Part shown: piece by piece, positions 17,589-27,650 of the stretch | Position numbering within the stretch: position 1 is the stretch's first letter | How the letters are laid out: each line of letters begins with the position of its first letter | NCBI RefSeq assembly: GCF_002251795.1 | Contig: NZ_NOXU01000029.1 | Span: forward strand, 1 to 64,000 | From: Niveispirillum lacus | GTDB lineage: Bacteria; Pseudomonadota; Alphaproteobacteria; Azospirillales; Azospirillaceae | Reading direction: 5' to 3' | Length of the DNA stretch: 64,000 bases | Made by a program: the position numbers and the translations under genes | Notes under the pieces: model-generated | Seen by the model: the letters and a program-made list of their open reading frames with translations, nothing else | Told to the model about the DNA's origin: nothing | Database searches by the model: none

Positions 17589-19955
17589 CTATTCCAGCAG
17601 CACCCGCGCGGCAGCATCAATGATGGCATCCGTATCGAGATGAAGTGTGCGGTACAGGTCCGGCAGATCAGCAGATTGGCCAAAGGTTTCAACGCCCAGG
17701 GCGGCCACGCGGTGCCCTTTGACGCCGCCCAGCCATGACAGGCCGGATGGATGCCCGTCCGTTACGGTCACCATTCGGGCCGTGGCGGGCAGCGCCGACA
17801 GAAGCTGTTCAACAGGCGCTACCGCCCGCTTGCCGTCCTGTCGCTCCCGCCGCGCCGCCATCCAGCCTTGATAAAGCCGATCAGCAGATGTGACCGCAAG
17901 CAACCCCGCCCCTGGTACATCCTCCAGCATCTGTGCATGGGCGGCCAGAGCCTCCGGCGCCAATGCCCCCATGTAAACGATGACCAGATCAGTGTCCGCA
18001 GACGGCGGGCACACCCAATAACCGCCGTCAATCACCGCTGACGTATTCAGGACCCGGCGAGGCGATGTCAGGGCGCGGGTCGACAGGCGCAAATACAGAC
18101 TGCCCCCATCGGGGCGCTGCATATGCTCGAATCCCCAGCGCATGATGGCAGCCAGTTCATCGACATAGGCCGGCTCAAAACTGGACAGTTTTGGCAACCC
18201 CATGCCAATCAGCGGGGTGGCGATCGATTGGTGCGCGCCTCCTTCGGGCGCGAGCGTCACGCCGCTGGGTGTTGCCACCAACATGAAGCGCGAATCCTGG
18301 TACAGCGCATAGTTAAAGGCGTCCAGACCCCGCATCACAAATGGATCATACAATGTGCCCACCGGCAGCAAGCGGGCCCCAAACAGATCATGGGACAGGC
18401 CAAGTGCCGCCAGCATCAGGAACAGGTTATGTTCGGCAATCCCCAGTTCGATATGCTGCCCCTGCGGATCACCCTGCCAGCGTTGGGCCGACACAACTTT
18501 CTGTTCCTTAAAGATGTCGTGGCGTTCATGCCGATCAAACAGGCCCCGGCGGTTGACCCAGGCCCCCAGATTGGTGGACACGGTGACATCCGGGCTGGTT
18601 GTCACGATCCGCGACGCCAGGTCGGTGTCACCCTTGGCCAGTTCGGCCAGGATCTTGCCAAACCCCTCCTGTGTGCTCATCCGTTCTGTGATCGCAACGT
18701 CCAGACGTTCCGGCACCGGCACGGTTGCAGCCGACAGCCGGCGGCGGGGGGTCGCGGTAAAGGGGACCTCTGTGGCCAGAAACCGCTTCAGATCCTCCAC
18801 ATCCACGTCCAGGCCGGCAAATGGCTCCCATTCCTCGCCATCGCGGATACCGCACTGCGCCTTGAACGCAGCGATCTGTTCCGGGTTCATCAGGCCGGCA
18901 TGGTTGTCCTTGTGGCCCTGGAAGGGTAGGCCCATGCCCTTCACCGTATAGGCGACAAAACAGGCGGGCCGTTCGGCATCCGGGCCGCTGGCCGCCCGAT
19001 GGAATGTATCCAGGATGGTGGGCAGGTCATGACCCGCCAGATTGGTCATCAGCCGGGCCAGCATCGCGTCATCATGACTGTCCAACAGGGCACGGATACC
19101 GCTGGTCGTGCCCAGATCACGGATCAGCACGTCGCGCCACGCGGCCCCACCCTTAAAACAAAGGGCGGCATAGAGTTGGTTGGGGCAGGTGTCGATCCAA
19201 CGGCGCAAGGCATCGCCACCTGGTTCCCGGAACGCCGCCTCCAGCAGGCGGCCATATTTCATGATGACCACATTCCAGTCGAGCGACCGGAACATGCCGG
19301 TGATCGGCTCCCACAATTTGTCGGAAACCACACTGTCCAGACTCTGCCGGTTATAATCGATGATCCACCAGGCATTACGCAGGTCGTGTTTCCAGCCCTC
19401 CAGCATGGCTTCGAACACATTGCCCTCGTCCATCTCGGCATCGCCGACCAGGGCAACCATCCGGCCCTGGGGCTGATCGGACAGGCCTTTCAGGCGGACA
19501 TAGTCCTGGACCATGCTGGCGAAGGCGGTGACGGCCACACCCAGGCCCACGGAGCCGGTGGAAAAATCCACATCCGGCGTGTCCTTGGTGCGGGATGGGT
19601 AGGACTGCGCGCCGCCCAGGGCCCGAAACCGTTCCAGCTTGTCGCGCGTCTGCCGACCCATCAGATACTGGATGGCGTGGAAAACGGGGCTGGCATGGGG
19701 CTTGACCGCCACACGGTCCTGCGGACGCAGCACATCGAAAAACAGCGCCGTCATCAGACTGACCATGGAGGCGCTTGACGCCTGATGCCCGCCGACCTTC
19801 AGCCCATCGCGGGAGGGGCGCAGATGGTTGGCATTATGGATCATCCAGGTGGAGAGCCAGAGGGCCTTTTTCTCCAAAGCCCGCAAATGGGCCAGCCGGC
19901 GGTCATCACAGACAGGGGGCAGAGCAGAGGGGCTGATATCAGGCATGATCGGCAT
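17589..19955 (-). CDS. Transketolase / homodimeric 2-oxoacid dehydrogenase E1-like enzyme
   Basis: About 788 residues, shorter than E. coli AceE (887). The ThDP-binding motif is present as GDAEMDEGNVFEAMLEG with IIDYNRQSLD, close to the AceE form; GGHQASSASM resembles the AceE N-terminal segment. The middle domain has ELGIAEHNLFLMLAALGLS, and the C-terminal domain is transketolase-like. Alphaproteobacteria normally make pyruvate dehydrogenase E1 as an alpha-beta pair, and no E2 or E3 gene is beside this one. Its substrate may be pyruvate or another 2-oxo acid. Starts at 19955 and 19946 are both plausible; neither has a strong ribosome site. Confidence 0.82.
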   Translation of the reverse strand: MPIMPDISPSALPPVCDDRRLAHLRALEKKALWLSTWMIHNANHLRPSRDGLKVGGHQASSASMVSLMTALFFDVLRPQDRVAVKPHASPVFHAIQYLMGRQTRDKLERFRALGGAQSYPSRTKDTPDVDFSTGSVGLGVAVTAFASMVQDYVRLKGLSDQPQGRMVALVGDAEMDEGNVFEAMLEGWKHDLRNAWWIIDYNRQSLDSVVSDKLWEPITGMFRSLDWNVVIMKYGRLLEAAFREPGGDALRRWIDTCPNQLYAALCFKGGAAWRDVLIRDLGTTSGIRALLDSHDDAMLARLMTNLAGHDLPTILDTFHRAASGPDAERPACFVAYTVKGMGLPFQGHKDNHAGLMNPEQIAAFKAQCGIRDGEEWEPFAGLDVDVEDLKRFLATEVPFTATPRRRLSAATVPVPERLDVAITERMSTQEGFGKILAELAKGDTDLASRIVTTSPDVTVSTNLGAWVNRRGLFDRHERHDIFKEQKVVSAQRWQGDPQGQHIELGIAEHNLFLMLAALGLSHDLFGARLLPVGTLYDPFVMRGLDAFNYALYQDSRFMLVATPSGVTLAPEGGAHQSIATPLIGMGLPKLSSFEPAYVDELAAIMRWGFEHMQRPDGGSLYLRLSTRALTSPRRVLNTSAVIDGGYWVCPPSADTDLVIVYMGALAPEALAAHAQMLEDVPGAGLLAVTSADRLYQGWMAARRERQDGKRAVAPVEQLLSALPATARMVTVTDGHPSGLSWLGGVKGHRVAALGVETFGQSADLPDLYRTLHLDTDAIIDAAARVLLE

Positions 19956-20013
19956 CCGGAGGGGCAAAAGCCATCCGCCGGCTTATATCAGCAAATCGTC
20001 TCAGATAAAACGA

Positions 20014-20283
20014 TCAGCCGGCGCGCGGGTTCCCGAACAACCGTGTGAAACTGTCAACCGTCAGGGTGCGTACCGCTCCTTTGTCACGGCGCAAACCATG
20101 GGGGTCCGGACCATCCACCACATCATTGCGCGCGACATACCGCACATGCGGCAACGGAAATCCGTCCTGTGTCACAGCCAGGACACGTGCCGTTTCCACA
20201 GTATTGAAAATCACACGTTGATAAACAGCACCCGGAACAGGTGCCGTGATCGGTTTGGAACGCTTGAACAACGACACGCCCAT
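20014..20283 (-). CDS. Small conserved-looking hypothetical protein
   Basis: 89 residues starting MGVSLFKRSKPITAPVPG. It has a basic N-terminus, then NTVETARVLAVTQDGFPLPHVRYVARND, which reads like a small beta-rich domain, and an RTLTVDSFTRLFG end. The family has no function known to me, but the reading has normal GC-rich codon use and a GGGGGCG ribosome site. There is no signal peptide or membrane segment. It follows a possible CXXC micro-ORF by 17 bases on the same strand. Confidence 0.6.
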   Translation of the reverse strand: MGVSLFKRSKPITAPVPGAVYQRVIFNTVETARVLAVTQDGFPLPHVRYVARNDVVDGPDPHGLRRDKGAVRTLTVDSFTRLFGNPRAG

Positions 20284-20613
20284 CGCAACGCCCCCGCATT
20301 TCAGCGCTTGTCGGCCGCCACCCGTTGATGGTCCGTTTCCCAAAAGTGGTACTGTCTTTCCGATAGGGAGAGGTTAATGCATTCATCACACTTACGCAAT
20401 GAGCCGGCGTGAAATTCTGCGATTATCTTCCCAGGATTTAGCCAGCATTTTAGGCAAATCGCCGGGCGCCCTGTCACCTCTGACGTGTAAATTAGGACAT
20501 CATTCAACCCTCAGAAACCGGTCATTGGAAAGCCGAGGATTTCCGCCGAGAAACAACCCGGTTACCGCTCTGAGGGACAGACGCCACAGTCACACTACAC
20601 AAACTATTGTTTA
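20284..20613. other. Intergenic stretch with a possible CXXC micro-ORF
   Basis: About 330 bases of lower GC separate the small hypothetical gene from nnr. One minus-strand frame (20301-20507, TTG start) encodes two CXXC pairs (ICLKCW and KCDECI, 22 residues between) and could be a tiny zinc-ribbon protein, but there is no good start or ribosome site. A plus-strand frame from 20399 runs into the 3' end of nnr and looks non-coding. No terminator is clear. Confidence 0.4.
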
Positions 20614-22080
20614 TTATAGATTATTCTGCTTCAGAACAGGAATGATGGCCTCTGGCAGATCGTCCGCAATCAGCCCGCGGCCGCAATACTGACCGGCGGC
20701 ACCATGGATCCAGGCGCCCGCGCTGGCCGCGTCAAACGGGTCCATACCCTGTGCCAGCAGGGCCAGGATCAGGCCCGACAGGACGTCACCGCTGCCGGCG
20801 GTTGCCAGATCGGGGGGGGCGTTCGTGTTGAGGCGCACCCTGCCATCGGGGTGAGCAATAACCGTATCGGGGCCCTTCAACAGAATTATCGCCCCCGACT
20901 CCGCGGCTGCCGACCGGGCCCTGTGCAGGCGGGAACCGGGCATCGCGCCGAACAATCGCGCAAACTCGCCCTCATGCGGCGTCAATACCCAGCGCTGGTC
21001 CAGACCCGCTTGACACAGGCTGTGCAGATCGTTGGCGAAGGCGGTAAAGACATCCGCATCCAACACACCGCTGCGTCGGGACGACAAAGCCGCCAGTGTC
21101 GCCTGACGCAGCATCTCATCCGCGCCCGAACCGGGCCCAAGCAGAATGGCATTGCGCCGTGGATCGTCGAGTAACCGGGCAAACGCCTGGGCATCCCTGA
21201 CAGGGTGTACGATCAGGCTGGACAGCGACACGCTAAAAGCAAGCTGCGCCGTTGGGGGGCAGGCCAGTGTAACCAGCCCTGCACCCAACCGAAGTGCCGC
21301 GCGCGCAGCAAGCCGGGCTGCCCCTGTCATGACAGGGCCGCCAAGAATCAGAGCATGCCCACGGTTGTATTTATGACCATCGCACCGGGGATGTGGAAAT
21401 GCCCCCCGCCAGAGGCCGGGTGTGTTCAGGCTGTGGGCGGGCGCAATGGCCGACAGGACCGATTCTGGAATGCCAATATCGGCGATGACCAGCCGGCCGC
21501 ACTGTCTGCGGGCCGGATACAGATAATGCGCGGGTTTCCCCCGAAAGAAGGTCACGGTCACGTCAGCAAGGGCGGCCGCCCCCAGGATGGAGCCGTCATC
21601 ACCGGCAACCCCACTGGGCACATCGACCGCGAGCAGCAGACAGTCTGCCGCTGCCATGGCCTGGACCAGCACCAGTGCCTCACCGTCCAACGCCCGGTTC
21701 AGTCCTGCCCCGAACAATGCATCAATGACCAGGTCGGCACCGTCCAACAAAGCCGGGGAAGCGGGAAACACTGGTCCGGTCCATTGTGACGCGGCCCAGG
21801 CTGCATCGCCCGTGAGAGCCAGACGTTCGCCCAGCAACCCGAGCCGCACCGGCCACCCAGCCGCCGCCAGATGGCGGGCAGCAACAAACCCATCCCCACC
21901 ATTATTGCCCGGTCCGCATAACACGGTGACCGGACAAGGGCGCCCCCGCGATAATTGCATCGCTTCCCGCGCCACCGCCATACCGGCCCGTTCCATCAAC
22001 AAGGTGCCTGGTACACCCTGGTCCATGGCAGCCCGATCGGCCGCATACATTTGACTTACGGTCAGGATCTCGCCGCCCAT
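20614..22080 (-). CDS. nnr: Bifunctional NAD(P)HX epimerase / ADP-dependent dehydratase
   Basis: 488 residues with the two repair activities for hydrated NAD(P)H fused. The N-terminal half is the epimerase (NnrE, YjeF_N) with CGPGNNGGDGFVAARHL and the Asp-containing DCLLLAVDVPSGVAGDDG. The C-terminal half is the ADP-dependent dehydratase (NnrD, YjeF_C), ribokinase-like, with GPGSGADE, LTPHEGEFARLFG and the anion-hole motif DLATAGSGDVLSGLI. The ATG (MGGEILTVSQMYAAD) is the usual start. It lies upstream of tRNA-His and glnB. Confidence 0.95.
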   Translation of the reverse strand: MGGEILTVSQMYAADRAAMDQGVPGTLLMERAGMAVAREAMQLSRGRPCPVTVLCGPGNNGGDGFVAARHLAAAGWPVRLGLLGERLALTGDAAWAASQWTGPVFPASPALLDGADLVIDALFGAGLNRALDGEALVLVQAMAAADCLLLAVDVPSGVAGDDGSILGAAALADVTVTFFRGKPAHYLYPARRQCGRLVIADIGIPESVLSAIAPAHSLNTPGLWRGAFPHPRCDGHKYNRGHALILGGPVMTGAARLAARAALRLGAGLVTLACPPTAQLAFSVSLSSLIVHPVRDAQAFARLLDDPRRNAILLGPGSGADEMLRQATLAALSSRRSGVLDADVFTAFANDLHSLCQAGLDQRWVLTPHEGEFARLFGAMPGSRLHRARSAAAESGAIILLKGPDTVIAHPDGRVRLNTNAPPDLATAGSGDVLSGLILALLAQGMDPFDAASAGAWIHGAAGQYCGRGLIADDLPEAIIPVLKQNNL

Positions 22081-22141
22081 CAGGCCCTCTCCCGCGCATT
22101 GGCGAGGTCATTGTGCGCCAGGGAAGCCAGAGGCTGGAATT

Positions 22142-22172
22142 GAAAAAGGCCGCCATAAGGCAGCCTTTTTTC
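22142..22172. terminator. Bidirectional terminator between nnr and tRNA-His
   Basis: AAAAAGGC-GCC pairs with GGC-GCCTTTTTT with one mismatch (22144-22170) around a short loop. T tracts are present on both strands. On the minus strand it ends the tRNA-His transcript. Confidence 0.85.
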
Positions 22173-22190
22173 AAACCCTTTTCGGGAAGA

Positions 22191-22267
22191 TGGGGCGATG
22201 GACGGGACTCGAACCCGCGACCACTCGGACCACAACCGAGAGCTCTACCAACTGAGCTACCACCGCC
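22191..22267 (-). tRNA. tRNA-His (anticodon GUG)
   Basis: On the minus strand the gene reads GGCGGTGGTAGCTCAG at the 5' end and CCATCGCCCCA at the 3' end, with CCA encoded. The eight-pair acceptor stem includes the extra G-1:C73 pair that marks tRNA-His. The anticodon arm CTCGG-TTGTGGT-CCGAG gives GTG. The T-loop is TTCGAGT. Confidence 0.97.
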
Positions 22268-22945
<678 letters not shown>

Positions 22946-23100
22946 CGCTTTTCCGGGCATTTCCGCAACATCCGGACCGCCCGCAAACAGCGCACAGAAT
23001 TTTCTTTCAAATGGTTCAGGGATGGGGTAACGCCACCTTCGGCGGCTCCAGCCCGGAACCGGTTACTTGCGACAAACCTCAAACCACGGAAGCAGAGGCT

Positions 23101-24510
23101 ATGTCTGATCTGGCCAAATTCTTCGAGCTGATCAAGGAAAACGACGTCAAGTACGTTGATTTCCGCTTCACCGATATCAAGGGGAAGGTTCACCACGTCT
23201 CCCAGCATATCTGCACGGTCGATGAGGACCTGCTGACCGACGGCGTGATGTTCGACGGCTCCTCGATCGCTGGCTGGAAGGCCATCAACGAGTCCGACAT
23301 GACCCTGTTGCCGGACCTGTCGACCGCCGTCATGGACCCGTTCTCGGCTCAGCCGCTGCTGACCGTGCTGTGCGACGTGCTGGAGCCCTCGACCCGTCAG
23401 CCGTACAGCCGTGACCCGCGCTCGATCGCCAAGGCTGCTGAAAAGTACATGGCCTCGGCCGGGATCGGCGACACCGCCTATTTTGGTCCGGAAGCTGAGT
23501 TCTTCGTCTTCGACGACGTGAAGTTCGAAGTCTCGATGAACAAGGTGATGTACGAATTCGACAGCGAAGAGGGTCCGTACAATTCCGGCCGTTCCTATGA
23601 AGGCGGCAACCTGGCCCACCGTCCGGCCGTGAAGGGCGGTTATTTCCCGGTGGCCCCGGTCGACAGCGCCCAGGACCTGCGCGCCGAGATGCTGACCGTT
23701 CTGGCCGAAATGGGCGTCGAGGTCGAAAAGCACCACCATGAAGTGGCCGCTTCGCAGCATGAGCTGGGCGTCAAGTTCGGCACGCTGGTCAAGATGGCCG
23801 ACGGCATGCAGCTCTTTAAGTATGTTGTCCACAATGTGGCCCATCAGTACGGCAAGACCGCGACCTTCATGCCGAAGCCGGTGTTCGGTGACAATGGCTC
23901 GGGCATGCACTGCCACCAGTCGATCTGGAAGGACGGCAAGCCGCTGTTCGCCGGCAACCAGTATGCCGACTTGTCGGAAACCGCCCTGTTCTATATCGGC
24001 GGCATCATCAAGCATGCCCGCGCTCTGAACGCCTTCACCAACCCGCTGACCAACAGCTACAAACGTCTGGTTCCGGGTTATGAAGCGCCGGTGCTGCTGG
24101 CCTATTCCAGCCGCAACCGTTCGGCTTCCTGCCGGATCCCGCACGTGTCGAGCCCGAAGGGCAAGCGCGTCGAGGTCCGCTTCCCCGATCCGGGTGCGAA
24201 CCCCTACCTGGCCTTCGCCGCCATGCTGATGGCTGGTCTGGATGGTATCCAGAACAAGATCCATCCGGGCGAAGCCATGGACAAGAATCTGTACGATCTG
24301 CCGCCGGACGAACTGAAGGAAATCCCGACGGTTTGCCGTTCGCTGCGCGAAGCCCTGGAAAGCCTGTCGGCCGACCGCGACTTCCTGAAGAAGGGCGACG
24401 TCTTCACCGACGACATGATCGACAGCTTCATCGAGCTGAAGATGGAAGAAGTGCTGGCGTTCGAAACCTCGCCGCACCCGATTGAGTACAAGATGTACTA
24501 CAGCGTCTGA
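23101..24510 (+). CDS. glnA: Glutamine synthetase type I
   Basis: 469 residues, the normal length. It makes glutamine from glutamate, ammonia and ATP as a dodecamer. Visible are [16 protein letters not shown], the metal-site segment [27 protein letters not shown], and [10 protein letters not shown] at the ATP site. The adenylylation Tyr398 sits in [11 protein letters not shown], so activity should be controlled by GlnE with GlnB. The ATG at 23101 is used; the frame is open upstream but holds nothing typical. Confidence 0.98.
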   Translation: MSDLAKFFELIKENDVKYVDFRFTDIKGKVHHVSQHICTVDEDLLTDGVMFDGSSIAGWKAINESDMTLLPDLSTAVMDPFSAQPLLTVLCDVLEPSTRQPYSRDPRSIAKAAEKYMASAGIGDTAYFGPEAEFFVFDDVKFEVSMNKVMYEFDSEEGPYNSGRSYEGGNLAHRPAVKGGYFPVAPVDSAQDLRAEMLTVLAEMGVEVEKHHHEVAASQHELGVKFGTLVKMADGMQLFKYVVHNVAHQYGKTATFMPKPVFGDNGSGMHCHQSIWKDGKPLFAGNQYADLSETALFYIGGIIKHARALNAFTNPLTNSYKRLVPGYEAPVLLAYSSRNRSASCRIPHVSSPKGKRVEVRFPDPGANPYLAFAAMLMAGLDGIQNKIHPGEAMDKNLYDLPPDELKEIPTVCRSLREALESLSADRDFLKKGDVFTDDMIDSFIELKMEEVLAFETSPHPIEYKMYYSV

Positions 24511-24555
24511 TGCGTGCGGCCCGGCAACGGGCCGACAGCCAGTGACGATCAGCAG

Positions 24556-24584
24556 ACCCCCGCCGGGCAATCGGCGGGGGTTTC
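24556..24584 (+). terminator. Terminator of glnA
   Basis: ACCCCCGCCG (24556-24565) pairs with CGGCGGGGGT (24572-24581) around GGCAAT and is followed by TTTCG. It lies 45 bases after glnA and before the ABC permease gene. Confidence 0.85.
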
Positions 24585-24618
24585 GCGTTTGGGATGCGTG
24601 CGCTACTCTGCGCCGGCA

Positions 24619-25467
24619 ATGACGATACAGCCTGCCCCCCTCTATCCTGACCCTACCCCTCCCGGATTTCTGGGTGGGTCGCCGCGCCGCATCATGGCCA
24701 TGGTAATGCGCAACTGGTTCCTGATCCGGAAAAGCTGGCCGCGTATCCTGGAGCTTTGCTATTGGCCGACGGTGCAGTTGCTGGTCTGGGGTTTTATGTC
24801 CCAGTTCCTGCGGGGACAGTCCTCGTTGCTGGCCAGCGCCGCCGGGGTGCTGATCTCGGCCGTGTTGCTGTGGGAAGTGCTGGTCCGCACCCAGATCGGG
24901 ATGAGCATTACCTTTCTGGAAGAGCTTTGGTCCCGTAACCTGGGCAACCTGTTTGTCAGCCCGCTGCGCCCCTGGGAGTGGGTGGTGTCACTGGTGGTGA
25001 TGGGCTTCATCCGGGTGATCCTGGGCCTGGGGCCACCGGTGGTGCTGGCCATTGCGTTCTTTGATGTCTCGCTGTTTGACCTGGGGCTGCCGCTGGCCGG
25101 GTTTTTCGCCAATCTGATGATGCTGGGTGTCGCGGTCGGATTGCTGACGGCTGGCATGATTCTGCGCCACGGGCTGGGGGCGGAGTCGTTGTGCTGGATG
25201 GCGGTGTTTGTGCTGGCCCCCTTTTCTGCGGTTTATTACCCGCTCTCGTCTCTGCCCTCGTGGTTGCAGTATCTCTGCGTCTCCCTGCCCTCCACCCATG
25301 TGTTCGAGGGGATGCGGGCGGTTCTGTTCAATGGCATCATGGATTGGTCACGGCTGGGCTGGGCCATTGCACTGAACCTTTTCTATCTGACGCTGGCTTC
25401 CTTATATTTCCTGGGGGCGTTCCGCGGTGCCAGGCGGCGGGGTGCGCTGTTGCAGGCTGGTGAGTGA
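24619..25467 (+). CDS. ABC-2 type transporter permease
   Basis: 282 residues with about six membrane segments, of the ABC-2 exporter permease family. The N-terminal cytoplasmic part has RNWFLIRKSWPRILE; the NLFVSPLRPWEW and LPSTHVFEGMRAV segments are typical. No ATPase gene is adjacent; the next genes are a small membrane-anchored protein and a reductase. The ATPase could be elsewhere. The ATG follows the glnA terminator directly, so transcription must begin in the short space between. Confidence 0.85.
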   Translation: MTIQPAPLYPDPTPPGFLGGSPRRIMAMVMRNWFLIRKSWPRILELCYWPTVQLLVWGFMSQFLRGQSSLLASAAGVLISAVLLWEVLVRTQIGMSITFLEELWSRNLGNLFVSPLRPWEWVVSLVVMGFIRVILGLGPPVVLAIAFFDVSLFDLGLPLAGFFANLMMLGVAVGLLTAGMILRHGLGAESLCWMAVFVLAPFSAVYYPLSSLPSWLQYLCVSLPSTHVFEGMRAVLFNGIMDWSRLGWAIALNLFYLTLASLYFLGAFRGARRRGALLQAGE

Positions 25468-25479
25468 GGGCGGCTTCTC

Positions 25480-25893
25480 GTGGCGGAACGGAAATATGCG
25501 GTTCAGCGGCCCAAAGGGGCCAAGTGGGAAACCTTGTCCCTAGTCGATGACCTGGGCCAGGGCAAACAGGAATTCCGCAATGCCGTGGGCCTGCATGGGG
25601 CCGGGCCGGTGCGCCTGATCCAAGTGGATTTTGTCAGTGACGAGGCCTTGGCGGATTTTGACTGGCGCCTGATCGAACTGCACGACCCGCGCAAAGGCGA
25701 CCGCCCCAAACCCACCGTCGTCGCCGGCAGCGAAAGGGCCAAACCCAAGGCTTCGGCGAAGGCCAAGGCGGCCACTGGCAAGGCCGGGCCCGCGCCGGAC
25801 GAAAAAGTGCCGGTACCGGTGAAGACTTATGTTATCGCCTTTCTGTTCGGCGCCGTTTCGCTGGGCCTCTGGGCCGTTTTCTACAGGACCTGA
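25480..25893 (+). CDS. Small hypothetical protein with C-terminal membrane anchor
   Basis: 137 residues with a GTG start (VAERKYAVQRPKGAKWE). The first ~75 residues form a small mixed domain. A low-complexity Lys/Ala/Pro linker follows (SERAKPKASAKAKAATGKAG), then a single membrane helix YVIAFLFGAVSLGLWAVFY at the very end. It is thus probably a tail-anchored inner-membrane protein facing the cytoplasm. It is 12 bases from the permease and 3 from the reductase, suggesting one transcript. Function unknown. Confidence 0.75.
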   Translation: MAERKYAVQRPKGAKWETLSLVDDLGQGKQEFRNAVGLHGAGPVRLIQVDFVSDEALADFDWRLIELHDPRKGDRPKPTVVAGSERAKPKASAKAKAATGKAGPAPDEKVPVPVKTYVIAFLFGAVSLGLWAVFYRT

Positions 25894-25896
25894 TCC

Positions 25897-26799
25897 ATGT
25901 CGCTTCCCCGTATCGCCATTATCGGTGCCGGTGCAATCGGCACCGTCATTGCCGCGCGCCTTGCCGCCACGGGCCGGCTGGATGTCAGTCTCTGCCGGCG
26001 TAGCGGCGGATTCGAGACGCTGCATGTCCAAGGACCCGATGGCAGCATAAGCGCGACACCGGTGCTGCTGACCGATCCAGCCAGGGCGGCGCCCGTGAAC
26101 TGGGTCATCACAACAACAAAAGCCTATGACAGCGCCGCTGCCGCCGCCACTTGGTTACCGCATCTGATGCGGGGCGATACAAGGTTGGCTGTGCTCCAAA
26201 ACGGTGTGGAACATGGGGCAGCCTTTGCGGGTCTTGTCGATCCGGCCCTGCTTCTGCCGGTGATGCTGGACATCCCAGCGGAACGGCTGGGTCCGGGACG
26301 GGTTCTGCAACGGGCATCAGGTCTCATGGTAGTGCCGGACCAGCCGGGCAGTGCAGATTTCATCGCCTTGTTCGCGGGAACGGGCATCGCGGTTACGGCG
26401 GATACGGATTTCACCACTGTCATTTGGCGCAAGCTGTGTCTGAACGCCGCCGGCGCCGTGTCCGCCTTGCTGCGGCAACCCGCCGGTATCATCCATCATG
26501 CCGGGGCCGAACCGGTCATGCGTGCCTTGGTGGCGGAATGTGTGGCCGTTGCGCAAGCTGAAGGCGCCAAACTGGACGGTGACACGGTGGAACAGGTCAT
26601 GGCCGCCTGCCGCGGCGCGGCCGTGGACGGGATCAATTCGTTGCTGGCCGACCGGTTAGCCGGACGGCCGCTGGAACTGGATGCCCGCAACGGAGTGATT
26701 GTCCGCCGGGGCGAGGTCCACGGTATCCCCACCCCAGTCAACCGGACTGTACGTGACCTGATTCAGGCCGCCGTTGCAGCCGAACAGGCTCAACGGTAA
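25897..26799 (+). CDS. Ketopantoate reductase-family oxidoreductase (PanE/ApbA)
   Basis: 300 residues. The N-terminal Rossmann motif is IAIIGAGAIGTVIAARL. The family motif TTTKAYDSAAAA contains the conserved Lys; LQNGVEH and WRKLCLNAAGAVSALL follow, the latter with the catalytic Lys region. It resembles PanE, which reduces 2-dehydropantoate with NADPH, but this family includes reductases of other substrates. It overlaps the convergent CoA-binding protein gene by 10 bases. Confidence 0.83.
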   Translation: MSLPRIAIIGAGAIGTVIAARLAATGRLDVSLCRRSGGFETLHVQGPDGSISATPVLLTDPARAAPVNWVITTTKAYDSAAAAATWLPHLMRGDTRLAVLQNGVEHGAAFAGLVDPALLLPVMLDIPAERLGPGRVLQRASGLMVVPDQPGSADFIALFAGTGIAVTADTDFTTVIWRKLCLNAAGAVSALLRQPAGIIHHAGAEPVMRALVAECVAVAQAEGAKLDGDTVEQVMAACRGAAVDGINSLLADRLAGRPLELDARNGVIVRRGEVHGIPTPVNRTVRDLIQAAVAAEQAQR

Positions 26800-27212
26800 A
26801 GCCGCGGCACCTCAATCATCGGGCACCGGTCCATAATGACCGTGCTGCCCAGGGCCTCGGCTGCGGCAGCCGCTGCTTCGTTACGGATGCCCAATTGCAT
26901 CCATATGTACGGAATGCCACGCCCCGCCGCCTCCACCGCGACCTTACCGGCCGCATCGGGACGGCGGAAAATGTCCACCATGTCGGGCCGTTCAGGCAGA
27001 TCGGCCAGACTGGCATAGGCAGCCTGCCCCAGAACCGTCTGTCCGGCCAAGGCCGGATTGACTGGGATGACCTGGTGTCCCCGGTCAGCCAGAAACTTCA
27101 TCACATAGAAGCTGGGTTTGGCGGGGTCAGCCGTGGCACCAACCACGGCAATCCTCCTGGCACTTTCCAGAACATGGCGGAGCAGGTCGTCGCTGTACTG
27201 GTCGTGGTTCAT
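26790..27212 (-). CDS. CoA-binding domain protein (YccU family)
   Basis: 140 residues of a single CoA-binding Rossmann-like domain: RRIAVVGATADPAKPSFYVMKFL, VIPVNPALAGQTVLG, VDIFRRPDAAGKVAVEA, IWMQLGIRNEAAAA and the C-terminal VIMDRCPMIEVPRL. This is the full length of the YccU/CoA_binding_2 family, whose role is unclear. It converges on the reductase gene and appears to be a single gene. Confidence 0.92.
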   Translation of the reverse strand: MNHDQYSDDLLRHVLESARRIAVVGATADPAKPSFYVMKFLADRGHQVIPVNPALAGQTVLGQAAYASLADLPERPDMVDIFRRPDAAGKVAVEAAGRGIPYIWMQLGIRNEAAAAAAEALGSTVIMDRCPMIEVPRLYR

Positions 27213-27509
27213 CCCGTCTCTCCTGGCTTTTTCGCATTATTACCGCAGCAGGGCGTGGCGTGGCGACCGGTTTGCCGCGCGGCCGGCCGATCACCGTGAA
27301 GGCCCTGACTTTCTGTACGATGCCGCCCCCCAGAACCGTTCACCAGGCGTCCGTCGTCACGACGACCAAACGGTCGCCGGGCCACGCACCCGGCGGACCT
27401 ATGCCCCTGCAACCGGCCTATGTTCCGCGGACATGCCGACCGACCACCCCCTGATCCCTGGAATTTACAGATAAAAAATTGCCAATAAAATCAATGGGTT
27501 TCCGCATAC

Positions 27510-27523
27510 GGTATTATAATACC
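27510..27523. promoter_or_regulatory. Perfect palindrome containing a -10 box, upstream of rplM
   Basis: GGTATTATAATACC is a perfect 14-base palindrome. It contains TATAAT (27515-27520), a consensus -10 element, and is followed by TTTTT. It may be the core of the rplM-rpsI promoter, or a repressor site over it; no good -35 hexamer stands 17 bases upstream. Confidence 0.45.
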
Positions 27524-27602
27524 TTTTTGCATATCCTTGTTGATGCTGCATTTTCTGCTTGCGGGCACGGGCGAATGGCCGTACACCACCATCCGCTTCG
27601 GT

Positions 27603-27620
27603 GCCAACCCGGTGGTTGGC
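27603..27620 (+). promoter_or_regulatory. Hairpin in the rplM leader
   Basis: GCCAACC (27603-27609) and GGTTGGC (27614-27620) form a perfect 7-bp stem with a CGGT loop, 30 bases before the rplM start. Ribosomal protein leaders often hold autoregulatory structures; whether this is one is not known. Confidence 0.4.
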
Positions 27621-27650
27621 GCCTTCATCCGTATAAGCCCGAGTGCTCTG

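Larger units (their letters stand above)
27213..27650. other. Intergenic region upstream of rplM
   Basis: About 440 bases without a supported gene. Short frames on both strands (for example 27118-27474 plus) have no domain or ribosome site. The distal 180 bases hold an AT-rich promoter-like stretch and two dyads near rplM, listed separately. The yccU-like gene starts at its left edge, so both promoters should be here. Confidence 0.6.
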
